From: Aeromicrobium chenweiae
GTDB taxonomy: Bacteria > Actinomycetota > Actinomycetes > Propionibacteriales > Nocardioidaceae
Assembly (NCBI RefSeq): GCF_003065605.1
Contig: NZ_CP026952.1
Location: 2,046,001-2,110,000 of the forward strand
Length of the DNA: 64,000 nt
Direction: 5' to 3'
The notes below the pieces were generated by a model. That model was not told where the DNA came from, searched no databases, and was given only the letters and a program-made list of their open reading frames with translations. The position numbers were made by a program, and so were the translations under genes. This document shows, piece by piece, positions 24,425 through 39,421 of the stretch. Position 1 is the first letter of the stretch; each line of letters starts with the position of its first letter.

Positions 24425-24997
24425 TCAGGCGCGGGGGCTGCGCCGGTAGGCCGACACCGTCGGGTCGCCGGTGACCCAGAACCGCCACGGCACGTCAGCG
24501 GCCTTCGAGACGCCCACGCGCGGGCCGGCGGTGATCGGCGGCGCCTCGGTCGGCGGATCCCCCAGGCGTACGCCCTCGGACGTCAGCAGCTCGGTGCCGA
24601 GGTCGTCGAGGGAGACGCCCAAGGCCTTGGCGAGGTTGCCCGGGCCACGGGCCAGCATGACGTCCTTGACACCCGGTCGTCGGGCGCGGGCGGTCTCGAC
24701 GCCCTCGACCACCTCACCGGCGCGGATCAGCACCGCCGAGGCGGTCTCGGTCGGACCCGTCACGACGTTGACGCAGAAGTGCATCCCGTACGACCGGTAG
24801 ACGTACAGGCGCCACGGCGGGCCGTACATGATCTCGCTGCGCGGCGTCCGCGTGAAGGCGTGCGAGGCGGGGTCGAGCACTCCCCCGTACGCCTCGACCT
24901 CCGTGATGCGGACCGCCGCGCCGTGGCCGTGCAGGACCCGTCCGAGCAGGCCGCGGGCGCGCTCGACGACGTCGGGGGTGCTGCCGGGACCGCTCAG
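24425..24997 (-). CDS. mpg: 3-methyladenine DNA glycosylase (Mpg/AAG family)
   Basis: About 190 aa. Excises alkylated purines in base excision repair. Family blocks are clear: VRITEVEAYGGVLDPASHAF with the catalytic Glu, MYGPPWRLYVYRSYGMHFCVNVV, ARGPGNLAKALG and ITAGPRVGVSKAADVPWRF. No ATG, GTG or TTG occurs in frame upstream of the conserved core; the best start is CTG at 24997, in a CTGA overlap with the cyclophilin stop, mirroring the ATGA overlaps elsewhere here. A start error or local sequence error is the alternative. Confidence 0.88.
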   Translation of the reverse strand: MSGPGSTPDVVERARGLLGRVLHGHGAAVRITEVEAYGGVLDPASHAFTRTPRSEIMYGPPWRLYVYRSYGMHFCVNVVTGPTETASAVLIRAGEVVEGVETARARRPGVKDVMLARGPGNLAKALGVSLDDLGTELLTSEGVRLGDPPTEAPPITAGPRVGVSKAADVPWRFWVTGDPTVSAYRRSPRA

Positions 24998-25680
24998 GAG
25001 ACCGACTCGATCACGACGTCCTTGGCAGGAGCGACACCGTCGGCCGCGTTGCCGTCCTTCGCGATCTCCTGCGCGACGGCCAGGCCGGCCTTGTCGACGC
25101 TGCCGAAGACCGTGTAGCTCGGCGGCAGGTCCGAGTCGGCCAGGACGATGAAGAACTGCGAGCCGTTCGTGTTGGGCCCGGCGTTGGCCATCGCGAGCGT
25201 GCCCGCGGGGTAGGTCTCGTCGCCCTTCAGCTCGTCGTCGAAGGTGTAGCCCGGCCCGCCGGTGCCCGTGGCCGACGGGTCGCCGCACTGCAGCACGAAG
25301 CCCGGGACGAGGCGGTGGCACTTGGTGCCGTCGAAGTAGCCCTGCTCGGCCAGCGACACGAAGGAGCTGACGGTGCACGGGGCGGAGTCCGGCGTCAGCG
25401 TCGCCTTGATGTCACCGCGGTTGGTCTTGATCGTCAGCGAGTCGGCGGCCTTCGGGGTGGCCGGCGGGAGGTCCGCCTTCTTGCCCAGCTCGTCGGCCTT
25501 GTTGTAGGTGCAGGTCGCACCGCCCGGGGACGCGGTGCCCGAGGGCGCCGGGGTGCTCGAGGACGGGGCCGACGCGGACGAGTCGTCCGACGCCTTGTCG
25601 CCGTCGTCGGAGCCACCGCACGCGGCGAGCAGGGAGACCAGGAGCACGGACGCCGTGGCGGCGAGCAGTCGAGAGCGCAT
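24994..25680 (-). CDS. Lipoprotein peptidyl-prolyl cis-trans isomerase (cyclophilin)
   Basis: 228 aa. Signal peptide with lipobox LAAC (about residues 18-21), a Ser/Asp/Pro-rich linker to about residue 55, then a cyclophilin domain (about 75-228) with the shortened bacterial motifs GYFDGTKCHRLVPGFVLQCGD, TLAMANAGPNTNGSQFFIVL and YTVFGSV. It likely assists folding of exported proteins at the outer face of the membrane. Two Cys (TCTYNK, and PCTVSS or KCHR) could form a disulfide. Downstream mpg overlaps by CTGA. Confidence 0.9.
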   Translation of the reverse strand: MRSRLLAATASVLLVSLLAACGGSDDGDKASDDSSASAPSSSTPAPSGTASPGGATCTYNKADELGKKADLPPATPKAADSLTIKTNRGDIKATLTPDSAPCTVSSFVSLAEQGYFDGTKCHRLVPGFVLQCGDPSATGTGGPGYTFDDELKGDETYPAGTLAMANAGPNTNGSQFFIVLADSDLPPSYTVFGSVDKAGLAVAQEIAKDGNAADGVAPAKDVVIESVS

Positions 25681-25732
25681 GCCGCGAGCGTATCGACCCG
25701 GTCCCTGCGGCGTACCGCGGCCTCAGCCCGTA

Positions 25733-25815
25733 CGCGAGTGGCGCATCAGCGTCCCCGAGTGGCGCAGTTCTGGACGACACACCGTCTCAGAACCCTCAGA
25801 CTGCACCACTCGCGG
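25733..25815. repeat. Palindromic intergenic repeat (REP-like)
   Basis: Contains CGAGTGGCGCA at about 25734 and again at 25755, and the inverted CTGCACCACTCGCGG at 25801-25815. Nested inside is GTTCTG…CAGAAC. The nested inverted repeats fill almost the whole gap between argH and the cyclophilin gene and could act as the argH terminator. Short interspersed palindromes of this kind are usually multi-copy; copy number cannot be seen from this window. Confidence 0.55.
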
Positions 25816-30811
<4,996 letters not shown>

Positions 30812-30815
<4 letters not shown>

Positions 30816-31963
30816 GAGGAGTACGCCGAGTTCTCGTGGACGTAGGCCTGCGTCAGGTCGTTGGTCCAGATGGTGCCCGACTGGTCGCCGGACTTGAGGT
30901 CGATGGTCACCGAGACCGCACGGTCCTCGAGGTCGATCGCGTCGGGCGACTCCCCCGGCCCGCTGTTGCGGCAGACCCACACGCCGTTGAGCGCGACGTC
31001 GAGGTCGGCCGGGTCGAAGGCCGCCTGGGTCGTGCCCACCGAGGCCAGGATCCGGCCCCAGTTGGGGTCCTTGCCGTAGATCGCGCACTTGAAGAGGTTG
31101 CTGCGCGCGACCGAGCGGCCCACCTCGAGGGCGTCCTCGACGGTTGCGGCGTTGACGACCTCGATCGCGATCTCGTGGTCCGCGCCCTCGGCGTCGGCGA
31201 GCAGCTGCATCGCGAGGTCCCGGCAGACCGCCGTGACCGCGTCGGTGAACGCCGCCGGGTCGGGACGCGTGCCGGACGCGGCCGAGGCCATCAGCAGCAC
31301 CGTGTCGTTGGTCGACTGGCAGCCGTCGGAGTCGAGGCGGTCGAAGGTCTGCGCGGTGGCGGACCGCAGCGCGGCGTCGACCGTCGCGGAGTCGACGTCG
31401 GCGTCGGTCGTGATGACCACGAGCATCGTGGCCAGTGCGGGGGCCAGCATGCCGGCGCCCTTGGCCATCCCGCCGACCGTGAAGCCGTCCGCGGTGACGA
31501 CGGCCTCCTTGGCGACGGAGTCGGTCGTCATGATCGCCGTGGCCGCGGTGTGGCCGCCGTCGCGGCTCTGCCCCTCGACGGCCGCGCGGACGCCCGACAG
31601 CAGCGCCTCGCGGTCGTTGAGCAGGCCGATGAGGCCGGTCGAGCACACCTGCACGTCGATCGCGCCGATGCCGAGGAGCTCGGCGACGGTCTCGGCGGTG
31701 CGGTGGGTCGTGGCGAAGCCCTCGGCTCCGGTGTAGCAGTTGGCGCCCCCGGAGTTGATGGCGACGGCGACGGCCGAACCGGTCTGGATCGCCTTCTCGC
31801 TCCACAGCACCGGGTTGGCCTTGCAGCGGTTGCTGGTGAACACGGCGGCCGCGGCCTTGGCCGGGCCCTGGTTGACCACGACGGCCACGTCGGGCGCACC
31901 GGTGGACTTCAGCCCGGCCGGGACGCCCTGCGCGGTGAATCCTTGTGCGGCTGTGACGCTCAT
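30812..31963 (-). CDS. argJ: Glutamate N-acetyltransferase / amino-acid acetyltransferase
   Basis: 383 aa. Recycles the acetyl group from N-acetylornithine to glutamate, and in bifunctional forms also uses acetyl-CoA. Ntn-type self-cleaving enzyme: the cleavage site Ala-Thr lies in [16 protein letters not shown], with the new N-terminal Thr as nucleophile. I start at ATG 31963 (MSVTAAQGF) with GAGGG upstream. A 28-codon micro-gene, not argC itself, overlaps this start by ATGA. The sequence alone does not tell mono- from bifunctional. Confidence 0.95.
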
Positions 31964-32046
31964 GCGGCCGCCCTCGTCAGAAACGGACGATACGAGCACG
32001 CCCGCATGGCTGCTGCTTCATCGTTCATTCGCTGGCGCTCACTCAT
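31960..32046 (-). CDS. 28-codon micro-ORF tiled between argC and argJ (MIRU-like)
   Basis: Starts with an ATG inside the argC stop (ATGA, 32043-32046) and stops inside the argJ start (ATGA, 31960-31963), so it adds exactly one extra small frame to a translationally coupled operon. The peptide has five Arg, one Cys and an Ala-rich end (…RAAA), with no membrane segment. Mycobacterial interspersed repetitive units show this same arrangement: short elements inserted at ATGA junctions that restore coupling on both sides. It could also be an arginine-related leader, but the Arg codons are scattered. Function unproven. Confidence 0.45.
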   Translation of the reverse strand: MSERQRMNDEAAAMRACSYRPFLTRAAA

Positions 32047-33089
32047 GGTGCGAGTCCGATCGTGTCGAGGCCCGTGGTCTCCTCGAGACCGAGGGCGAGG
32101 TTCATGGACTGGATGGCGCCGCCGGCGGTGCCCTTGACGAGGTTGTCGATCGCCGACACCACGACCAGGCGGCTGGCCCGGTCGTCGATCGCGAGCTGCA
32201 GGTGCGCACTGTTGGCGCCGAGCGTCGCGGCGGTCGTCGGCCACTGGCCCTCGGGCAGCAGGTGGATGAACGGCTCGTCGTCGTACGCGGCCGCGTACGC
32301 CGAGCGCACCGCTGCCAGGTCGACACCGTCCTTGATGCGAGCCGTCGTGGTGGCAAGGATGCCGCGCGCCATCGGGACGAGGGTCGGCGTGAACGAGATG
32401 GTCACGTCGTCGGCACCGGCCAGCCGCAGGTTCTGCATGATCTCCGGGACGTGCCGGTGGGTGCCGCCGACGCCGTACGGCGACGCGGCGCCGAGCGCCT
32501 CCGCTGCGATGAGGTTGGCCTTGGGCGCCTTGCCCGCGCCGGAGTAGCCGTTGGCGAGGACCGCGACGAGGTCCGTGGTCTCCACGAGCCCCGCCGCGAC
32601 CGCCGGCTGGATGCCGAGTGTGATCGCCGTGACGTTGCAGCCGGGGACCGCGATCCGCTCGACGCCCTTGAGCGCGTCGCGCTGGCGTCCCTCCCCCACG
32701 ATCAGTTCCGGCAGGCCGTACGGCCAGGTGCCGGCGTGCTCTCCGCCGTAGAACTCGGTCCAGTCCTCGGCGGACTGCAGCCGGAAGTCGGCGCCCAGGT
32801 CGATGACCAGCGCCTCCTGCCCCAGCTGGGCCGCGACGGCACCGGACTGCCCGTGCGGCAGGCCGAGGAAGACGACGTCGTGGCCCGACAGGGTCTCGTT
32901 GTTCGTGGGCAGCAGCACGCGGTCGGCGAGCGGGACGAGGTGCGGGTGGTGCCCGCCCAGCGTCGTGCCGGCGCTCGAGGCAGCGGTCAGTGCGCCGATC
33001 TCGACGTGCGGGTGCGACAGCAGGAGCCGCAGCACCTCGCCACCCGCGTACCCGCTCGCGCCGGCCACGGCGACGGTGATCGTTCTCAT
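32043..33089 (-). CDS. argC: N-acetyl-gamma-glutamyl-phosphate reductase
   Basis: 348 aa. NADPH-dependent reduction of N-acetylglutamyl phosphate to the semialdehyde. Rossmann start [22 protein letters not shown], active-site Cys in VPGCNVTA and His region GTHRHVPEI. It lies 39 bases after argG in the same direction; that gap has no obvious terminator, so argG and argC are probably one transcript. The stop overlaps the 28-codon micro-ORF. Confidence 0.96.
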   Translation of the reverse strand: MRTITVAVAGASGYAGGEVLRLLLSHPHVEIGALTAASSAGTTLGGHHPHLVPLADRVLLPTNNETLSGHDVVFLGLPHGQSGAVAAQLGQEALVIDLGADFRLQSAEDWTEFYGGEHAGTWPYGLPELIVGEGRQRDALKGVERIAVPGCNVTAITLGIQPAVAAGLVETTDLVAVLANGYSGAGKAPKANLIAAEALGAASPYGVGGTHRHVPEIMQNLRLAGADDVTISFTPTLVPMARGILATTTARIKDGVDLAAVRSAYAAAYDDEPFIHLLPEGQWPTTAATLGANSAHLQLAIDDRASRLVVVSAIDNLVKGTAGGAIQSMNLALGLEETTGLDTIGLAP

Positions 33090-33128
33090 GTCTCCACCTT
33101 TGCAGAACTGGTCATGGGCGGTGCCTCG

Positions 33129-34565
<1,437 letters not shown>

Positions 34566-34572
34566 TCACATT

Positions 34573-34590
34573 CTTGCATACTCCTGCAAG
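34573..34590 (-). promoter_or_regulatory. ARG box (ArgR operator) upstream of argG
   Basis: CTTGCATACTCCTGCAAG is an imperfect palindrome with the TTGCA(T)…TGCAA core of ArgR sites; a further half-site CTTGCA follows at 34593-34598. It lies 11 bases before the argG ATG, in the 68-base divergent gap, where it could block the arg promoter. Confidence 0.6.
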
Positions 34591-34630
34591 ACCTTGCAGC
34601 CAGGGTGTCGCGAGTCCCTAGGATGCAGCC

Positions 34631-35641
34631 ATGGGTCGAGCCGGGGTGCGAGTCGTCGTGCTGATCGTGGCGGCCGCACTCGTCGTCCTGCCGGCACTCT
34701 TGCCCGCCGACTCGTCCGACGGGACCGCGAGTCCGGGCCTTGCAGCCATCACCGACTACGAGGCCACCTACGTGCTGACCTCCGCCGGCACCCTCGTCGC
34801 CCAGGAGACGCTCACGGCCGAGACTGCATCCGGCGGGCACGGCATCTCCAGGTCGTGGGACGTGCAGGACCGTACCGACTCGCACGCACGGCTCAACCCC
34901 GAGGACGTCGAGGTCCGGCTCGACGGCAAGTCGGTGCCGTTCGACCTGCAGTGGCAGCGCGGCCGGCGGGTGCGGGTGCTCACGACCGATGAGGGCGACT
35001 CGCCCGTCTCGCCCGGCCCCCACGTCTACACGATCAGGTACGTGGTCGAGGGGGCCCTGTCCCCCGCCGGCCGGGGCTCGTCCCGCGCGTCGACGCTCGT
35101 CTGGGACGTCGTGCCGCCGGGCTGGAGCGCGAGCATCGCCCGGACGACGGTCCGGATCACGCTCCCGGCGCCGTCCGACTCGGTGCGGTGCGTGGCCGGG
35201 CGCACGGGGCCGGGCGAGTGCACGGCGACGGGCGTCGGCACGGACCTCGTGACCCTCCGGACCGGCGAGCTGGGGCCCCGCACCCCGGTGTCCGTCAGCA
35301 TCGGCCTGCCGGTCGAGGCGCCGGACCGGGTCACGGTGCCGTGGCCCGTCCGGGCGGACCGTGCTCTCGGCCAGTCCGTTCTCGCCGTGGTGGCCGTGGT
35401 GCTCCTGACCATCGTGCTGGCCGCCGGGCCCCGCGTGCTCAAGCACAGGCTTCGACCCGCCTTGCTGGTCGCTGCCGCGCTGGCCCTGCTGGCGATCGGC
35501 ATCCTCTGGAGCCCGCCGCTCTCGATCTACCTGCTCCCCCTGGCCGCCCTCGCTCTCGCCCTCGCCGCCACCCCGCCCCCCACGCTGAGGGGAGACTTAC
35601 GTCCGCCCACGGGAGACTTACGTCCGCCCAGGGGAGAATGA
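34631..35641 (+). CDS. DUF2207-like membrane protein with repeat-encoded C-terminus
   Basis: 336 aa. Signal/anchor helix (about 5-25), an extracytoplasmic beta-rich domain of about 200 residues (ITDYEATYVLTSAGTLVAQETL…, WDVVPPGWSA) resembling the N-terminal part of DUF2207 proteins, then membrane helices near 247-268, 277-293 and 297-315. The last ~19 residues (RGDLRPP twice) are encoded by copies of the intergenic repeat at 35584-35730, so the natural stop may have been lost or moved by repeat insertion. Divergent from argG, convergent with pheT. Function unknown. Confidence 0.65.
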   Translation: MGRAGVRVVVLIVAAALVVLPALLPADSSDGTASPGLAAITDYEATYVLTSAGTLVAQETLTAETASGGHGISRSWDVQDRTDSHARLNPEDVEVRLDGKSVPFDLQWQRGRRVRVLTTDEGDSPVSPGPHVYTIRYVVEGALSPAGRGSSRASTLVWDVVPPGWSASIARTTVRITLPAPSDSVRCVAGRTGPGECTATGVGTDLVTLRTGELGPRTPVSVSIGLPVEAPDRVTVPWPVRADRALGQSVLAVVAVVLLTIVLAAGPRVLKHRLRPALLVAAALALLAIGILWSPPLSIYLLPLAALALALAATPPPTLRGDLRPPTGDLRPPRGE

Positions 35642-35730
35642 CGGGCGCCGAAACTCTCCCCTCAGGGGACGCAAGTCTCCCCTCAGCGGGCGGGAGTCTC
35701 CCCTGAGCGGACGGGAGTCTCCCCTCAGCG
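35584..35730. repeat. Cluster of about five direct and inverted copies of a ~22-bp repeat
   Basis: Core GGGAGACTTACGTCC occurs in + orientation near 35591 and 35611, with a diverged copy at 35631. Inverted copies (GGAC…AGTCTCCCC) lie at about 35665-35689, 35686-35710 and 35709-35730. The array starts inside the 34631-35641 gene and ends exactly at the pheT stop. Opposed copies can fold into long hairpins, so it may terminate transcription from both sides. Confidence 0.7.
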
Positions 35731-38244
35731 TCAGGCGCGGAGGGTCGCGCCGTGGCGCTCGCTCGCGGCGGTGACCGCGGCATCGCGCGCGGAGCGGATG
35801 TCCTCCTCGGTCAGCGTGCGGTCCGGTCCGCGCAGCCGCAGCGCGAACGCGAGCGACTTGTGTCCCTCGGCCACCTGCTCCCCCACGTAGACGTCGAACA
35901 GCCGGGCGGACTCGATGAGCGGGCTGGCACCGGCCAGGGTCGCCTGCACGTCACCGGCCGGGACGGAGGACTCGACGACGAGCGCCAGGTCCTCCTTCGC
36001 GACGGGGAACGTGGAGAACTGCGGGCGCGGACCGATCTCCGGTGACGCCTCGATCAGCGCGTCGAGGTCCACCTCGGCGGCGACGACCCGCGGCGGCAGC
36101 CCGTACGCCTTGAGGACGCGGGGGTGCAGCTCGCCGGCGTGGCCGATGACGACGCCGTCGAGCACGAACGCCGCACAGCGACCCGGGTGCCACGGGGCCA
36201 GCTCGGCCTGGAGAACCTCGACCTTGACGTGCAGCGCCTCGGCGAGGTGCCGGACGATCGCGATCGCGTCGGCCCACTGGACCTGACGGCCCTTCCCGGC
36301 CCAGCTGGAGCGGACGCGCTCCCCGCTCATGACCAGTCCCACGTGGTACGGCTGCGCGGGCAGTGCCGCTGCGAACGCGGCCAGCTCGTCCTCGGTCGGA
36401 CGACGGTCGACGCCGTAGATCGGTGCCTCCACGTCGCCGTCCTGGGGCAGGAACACCCGGCCGGTCTCGGTGATGTGGACGTCGGAGTGCCCGCGGCCGA
36501 TGTTGAGCACGAGGCTGCGCAGCAGGCCGGTCAGCACCGTCGTGGTCATGCCGGGGTCCTCCGCGGACAGCGGGTTCTCCAGCAGCACCTGACGGCGACG
36601 GACGTCGTCGGCGGGCAGGCCGAGCTTGTCCCAGTCGGCCTCGCCCGCGAACGGGAACGTCTTGACCTCGACGAGGCCCTCGCCCGCGAGGACGTGACCC
36701 GCACGCCGGCGCAGCTTCTGCGCCGTGGTCAGACCGCGTCCCGCGGGGGCGGCCGGGAGGATCGACGGCACCTGGTCGTAGCCGACGACGCGCAGGACGT
36801 CCTCCACCACGTCGTACGGATCGGTGAGATCGGGGCGCCACGGCGGCGGCGTGACGGTCAGCCACCCGTGGTCGACCGCGACCTCGCAGCCGTTGGCCTC
36901 CAGCGCCTCGACGGCCGCGACCGTGTCGATGTCCACACCCGTGACCCGGGCGGGCAGGTCCGCGGCGAGGGTCACGTCCGGCAGCACGGGCGCCTCGCCA
37001 ATGAGGGTGAGGCCCTCCTCGAGCGTGCCGCCGCCGTGCTCGACGAGCAGGTCGGCGACGCGGCGCGCGGCGCGGGCGGGCAGCGTCGGGTCGACCCCGC
37101 GCTCGTTGCGCTTGGCGGCCTCGGACGACAGCTTCTGCGTGCGGGCGGTCCGCGCGATCATCGGCGCGGACCAGACGGCGGCCTCGATCACGACGTCGGT
37201 CGTGGTGGGGGTCATCTCGACCTCCTCGCCGCCCATGACCCCGCCGAGACCCACCGGGCCGCGGTCGTCGGTGACGACCGCGTCGGCCTCGCTCAGCGTG
37301 CGCGTGGTGCCGTCGAGCGTGGTCAGCTTCTCCCCCGCCGTCGCGCGGCGGACCACGAGCGGGCCCTTGAGCAGCGAGCGGTCGTAGCCGTGGATCGGGA
37401 AGCCGAGCTCGAGCATCACGTAGTTGGTGACGTCGACCGCGAGCGAGATCGACCGCATGCCGGCCAGCTCGATGCGCTGCGCCAGCCAGGCCGGCGTGGG
37501 CCGGGACGGGTCGATGCCGGTCACGGTGAGCGCCGCGAACACCGGGCACGCGGTCAGGTCCTGCACCTCGACGGGATACGCGCCGGGGCCGTCCGTCGCG
37601 ACCGTCACGGCCTCGACGTCGGCCGGGTCGTGGAACGGGACGCCGAACGCGATCGCGGCGTCCCGCGCGACACCGCGCATCGACAGCGCGTACGCCCGGT
37701 CGGGGTTGACCTCGAGGTCGAGGACCTCCTCGCCGAGACCGAGCAGCTCGATCGCGTCGTCGCCCGGCTCGGCCGAGCCGGGCTCGAGCACGATGATGCC
37801 GTCACTGTCACCGTCGCCGGGCAGGCCGAGCTCGGCGGCCGAGCAGATCATCCCGTCCGAGACGTGGCCGTAGGTCTTGCGCGCCGTGATCTCGAACCCG
37901 AGGGCCGGCAGCACCGTCCCGGGCAGGGAGACCACCACGAGGTCGCCCTCGACGAAGTTGTGCGCGCCGCAGACGATGCCGCGACCGGCCGGGAGGTCGT
38001 CGGTGGCCGGCTCGTTGTGGTCGGGTCCGACGTCGACGCGGCACCAGTTGATCGTCTTGCCGTTCTTCTGCGGCTCCTTGACGAGGGACAGGACGCGTCC
38101 CACGGTCAGGGGTCCGCTGATGCCCGAGGAGGCGATCTCCTCGAGCTTGAGGTCGAACGCCGTCAGGCGCGCGGCGAGGTCGACGGTCGACAGGTCGGCG
38201 GGGAGGTCGACGTACTGGCGCAGCCAGGTGACAGGGGCACGCAT
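35731..38244 (-). CDS. pheT: Phenylalanyl-tRNA synthetase beta subunit
   Basis: 837 aa. Partner of PheS in the (alpha-beta)2 enzyme. Domains in order: B1 and the tRNA-binding EMAP-like fold (about 40-170, GVARDAAIAFGVPF after it), B3/4 editing domain (about 200-390), B5 (about 400-480), the catalytic-like fold, and a C-terminal anticodon-binding FDX-ACB domain (FPVAKEDLALVVESSVPAGDV). The start MRAPVTWLRQYVDLP at 38244 overlaps the pheS stop as TAATG; the open frame further upstream is not real. The stop abuts the repeat cluster. Confidence 0.96.
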   Translation of the reverse strand: MRAPVTWLRQYVDLPADLSTVDLAARLTAFDLKLEEIASSGISGPLTVGRVLSLVKEPQKNGKTINWCRVDVGPDHNEPATDDLPAGRGIVCGAHNFVEGDLVVVSLPGTVLPALGFEITARKTYGHVSDGMICSAAELGLPGDGDSDGIIVLEPGSAEPGDDAIELLGLGEEVLDLEVNPDRAYALSMRGVARDAAIAFGVPFHDPADVEAVTVATDGPGAYPVEVQDLTACPVFAALTVTGIDPSRPTPAWLAQRIELAGMRSISLAVDVTNYVMLELGFPIHGYDRSLLKGPLVVRRATAGEKLTTLDGTTRTLSEADAVVTDDRGPVGLGGVMGGEEVEMTPTTTDVVIEAAVWSAPMIARTARTQKLSSEAAKRNERGVDPTLPARAARRVADLLVEHGGGTLEEGLTLIGEAPVLPDVTLAADLPARVTGVDIDTVAAVEALEANGCEVAVDHGWLTVTPPPWRPDLTDPYDVVEDVLRVVGYDQVPSILPAAPAGRGLTTAQKLRRRAGHVLAGEGLVEVKTFPFAGEADWDKLGLPADDVRRRQVLLENPLSAEDPGMTTTVLTGLLRSLVLNIGRGHSDVHITETGRVFLPQDGDVEAPIYGVDRRPTEDELAAFAAALPAQPYHVGLVMSGERVRSSWAGKGRQVQWADAIAIVRHLAEALHVKVEVLQAELAPWHPGRCAAFVLDGVVIGHAGELHPRVLKAYGLPPRVVAAEVDLDALIEASPEIGPRPQFSTFPVAKEDLALVVESSVPAGDVQATLAGASPLIESARLFDVYVGEQVAEGHKSLAFALRLRGPDRTLTEEDIRSARDAAVTAASERHGATLRA

Positions 38245-39347
38245 TACAGCTCGATTCCGAAGGGCTCGGTGAAACGGATGTCGCCGTCGAACAGGTCGCG
38301 GAGGTCCGCGATGTCGTAGCGGGACGTGATGGTGCGGTCGATGCCGATACCGAACGCGAAGCCGGAGTAGCGCTCCGGGTCCACGCCGCAGGCGACCAGG
38401 ACGCGAGGGTTGACGACACCGCAGCCGCCCCACTCGACCCAGCCCTCCCCCTTGCAGGTGCGACAGTCGGCGACTGCGTCGGGCTCGTTGTGGCACACGT
38501 AGCAGAGCAGGTCCATCTCGGCGCTCGGCTCGGTGAACGGGAAGTACGACGGGCGGAACCGGGTCGTCATGCCGTCGCCGTAGATCGCCTGCGCGAAGTG
38601 GTCGAGGGTGCCCTTGAGGTGGGCCATCGACAGACCCTCGTCGATCGCGAGGCCCTCGACCTGGTGGAACACCGGCGAGTGGGTCGCGTCGAGCTCGTCG
38701 GTGCGGAACACCCGTCCCGGGCACGCGATGTAGATCGGGGGCTTGCGGGTCAGCATCGTGCGCGCCTGGACCGGCGAGGTGTGGGTCCGCAGCACCATCG
38801 CGGCCTTCTCGGGGGTGACCCAGAAGGTGTCCTGCATCGTGCGCGCCGGGTGGTCGGGCCCGAGGTTGAGCGCGTCGAAGTTCAGCCACTCCGCCTCGAC
38901 CTCGGGTCCTTCGGCGATCTCCCAGCCCATGGACACGAAGACGTCGGCGATGTGCTCGGACAGGGTCGTGACCGGGTGCCGGGCGCCGACCGGCTCGACG
39001 TCCCACGGCAGCGTCACGTCGACGGCCTCGGTCGCGAGCGCCTTCGCCTCCTCGGCGGCCTCGACCTCGGCGGTACGGGCCGCGAGCGCCTGGTTGATCG
39101 CCCCACGGGCCTGCCCCACGCGCTGGCCGGCCTCCTTGCGTGCCTGCGGCGGCAGCGCACCGATCTCCCGGTTGGCCAGCGCGATCGGCGAGCGGTCCCC
39201 CACGTGGTCGATCCGGACCTGCTTCAGGTCGTCGAGCGTTGCGGCGGCGGCGATCGCCGCCAGGGCCTCGTCCCGCATGCGCTCGACCTCGTCGGCGTGC
39301 AGCGGGGTGACCTCCACGGGATCGTACGAGGAGTTGGGCGCGGACAT
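38244..39347 (-). CDS. pheS: Phenylalanyl-tRNA synthetase alpha subunit
   Basis: 367 aa. Class II synthetase catalytic subunit. N-terminal coiled coil (about 20-110), motif 2 in RVFRTDELDATHSPVFHQVEG, the Phe-pocket region FRPSYFPFTEPSAEMD and motif 3 in GFAFGIGIDRT. Four Cys (CYVCHNE, CRTCKGEG) lie in the active-site loop region and could bind zinc, an odd but known actinobacterial feature (inference). A TAAACT -10 candidate is about 30 bases upstream. TAATG overlap with pheT gives matched subunit synthesis. Confidence 0.96.
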   Translation of the reverse strand: MSAPNSSYDPVEVTPLHADEVERMRDEALAAIAAAATLDDLKQVRIDHVGDRSPIALANREIGALPPQARKEAGQRVGQARGAINQALAARTAEVEAAEEAKALATEAVDVTLPWDVEPVGARHPVTTLSEHIADVFVSMGWEIAEGPEVEAEWLNFDALNLGPDHPARTMQDTFWVTPEKAAMVLRTHTSPVQARTMLTRKPPIYIACPGRVFRTDELDATHSPVFHQVEGLAIDEGLSMAHLKGTLDHFAQAIYGDGMTTRFRPSYFPFTEPSAEMDLLCYVCHNEPDAVADCRTCKGEGWVEWGGCGVVNPRVLVACGVDPERYSGFAFGIGIDRTITSRYDIADLRDLFDGDIRFTEPFGIEL

Positions 39348-39421
39348 GAGGGCCTTCCGGAGAGCACGGGTGGTCGGGGTGGACGAGCTCTACAGAGTTT
39401 ATCGGTCCCGCGCAGGGCGGG

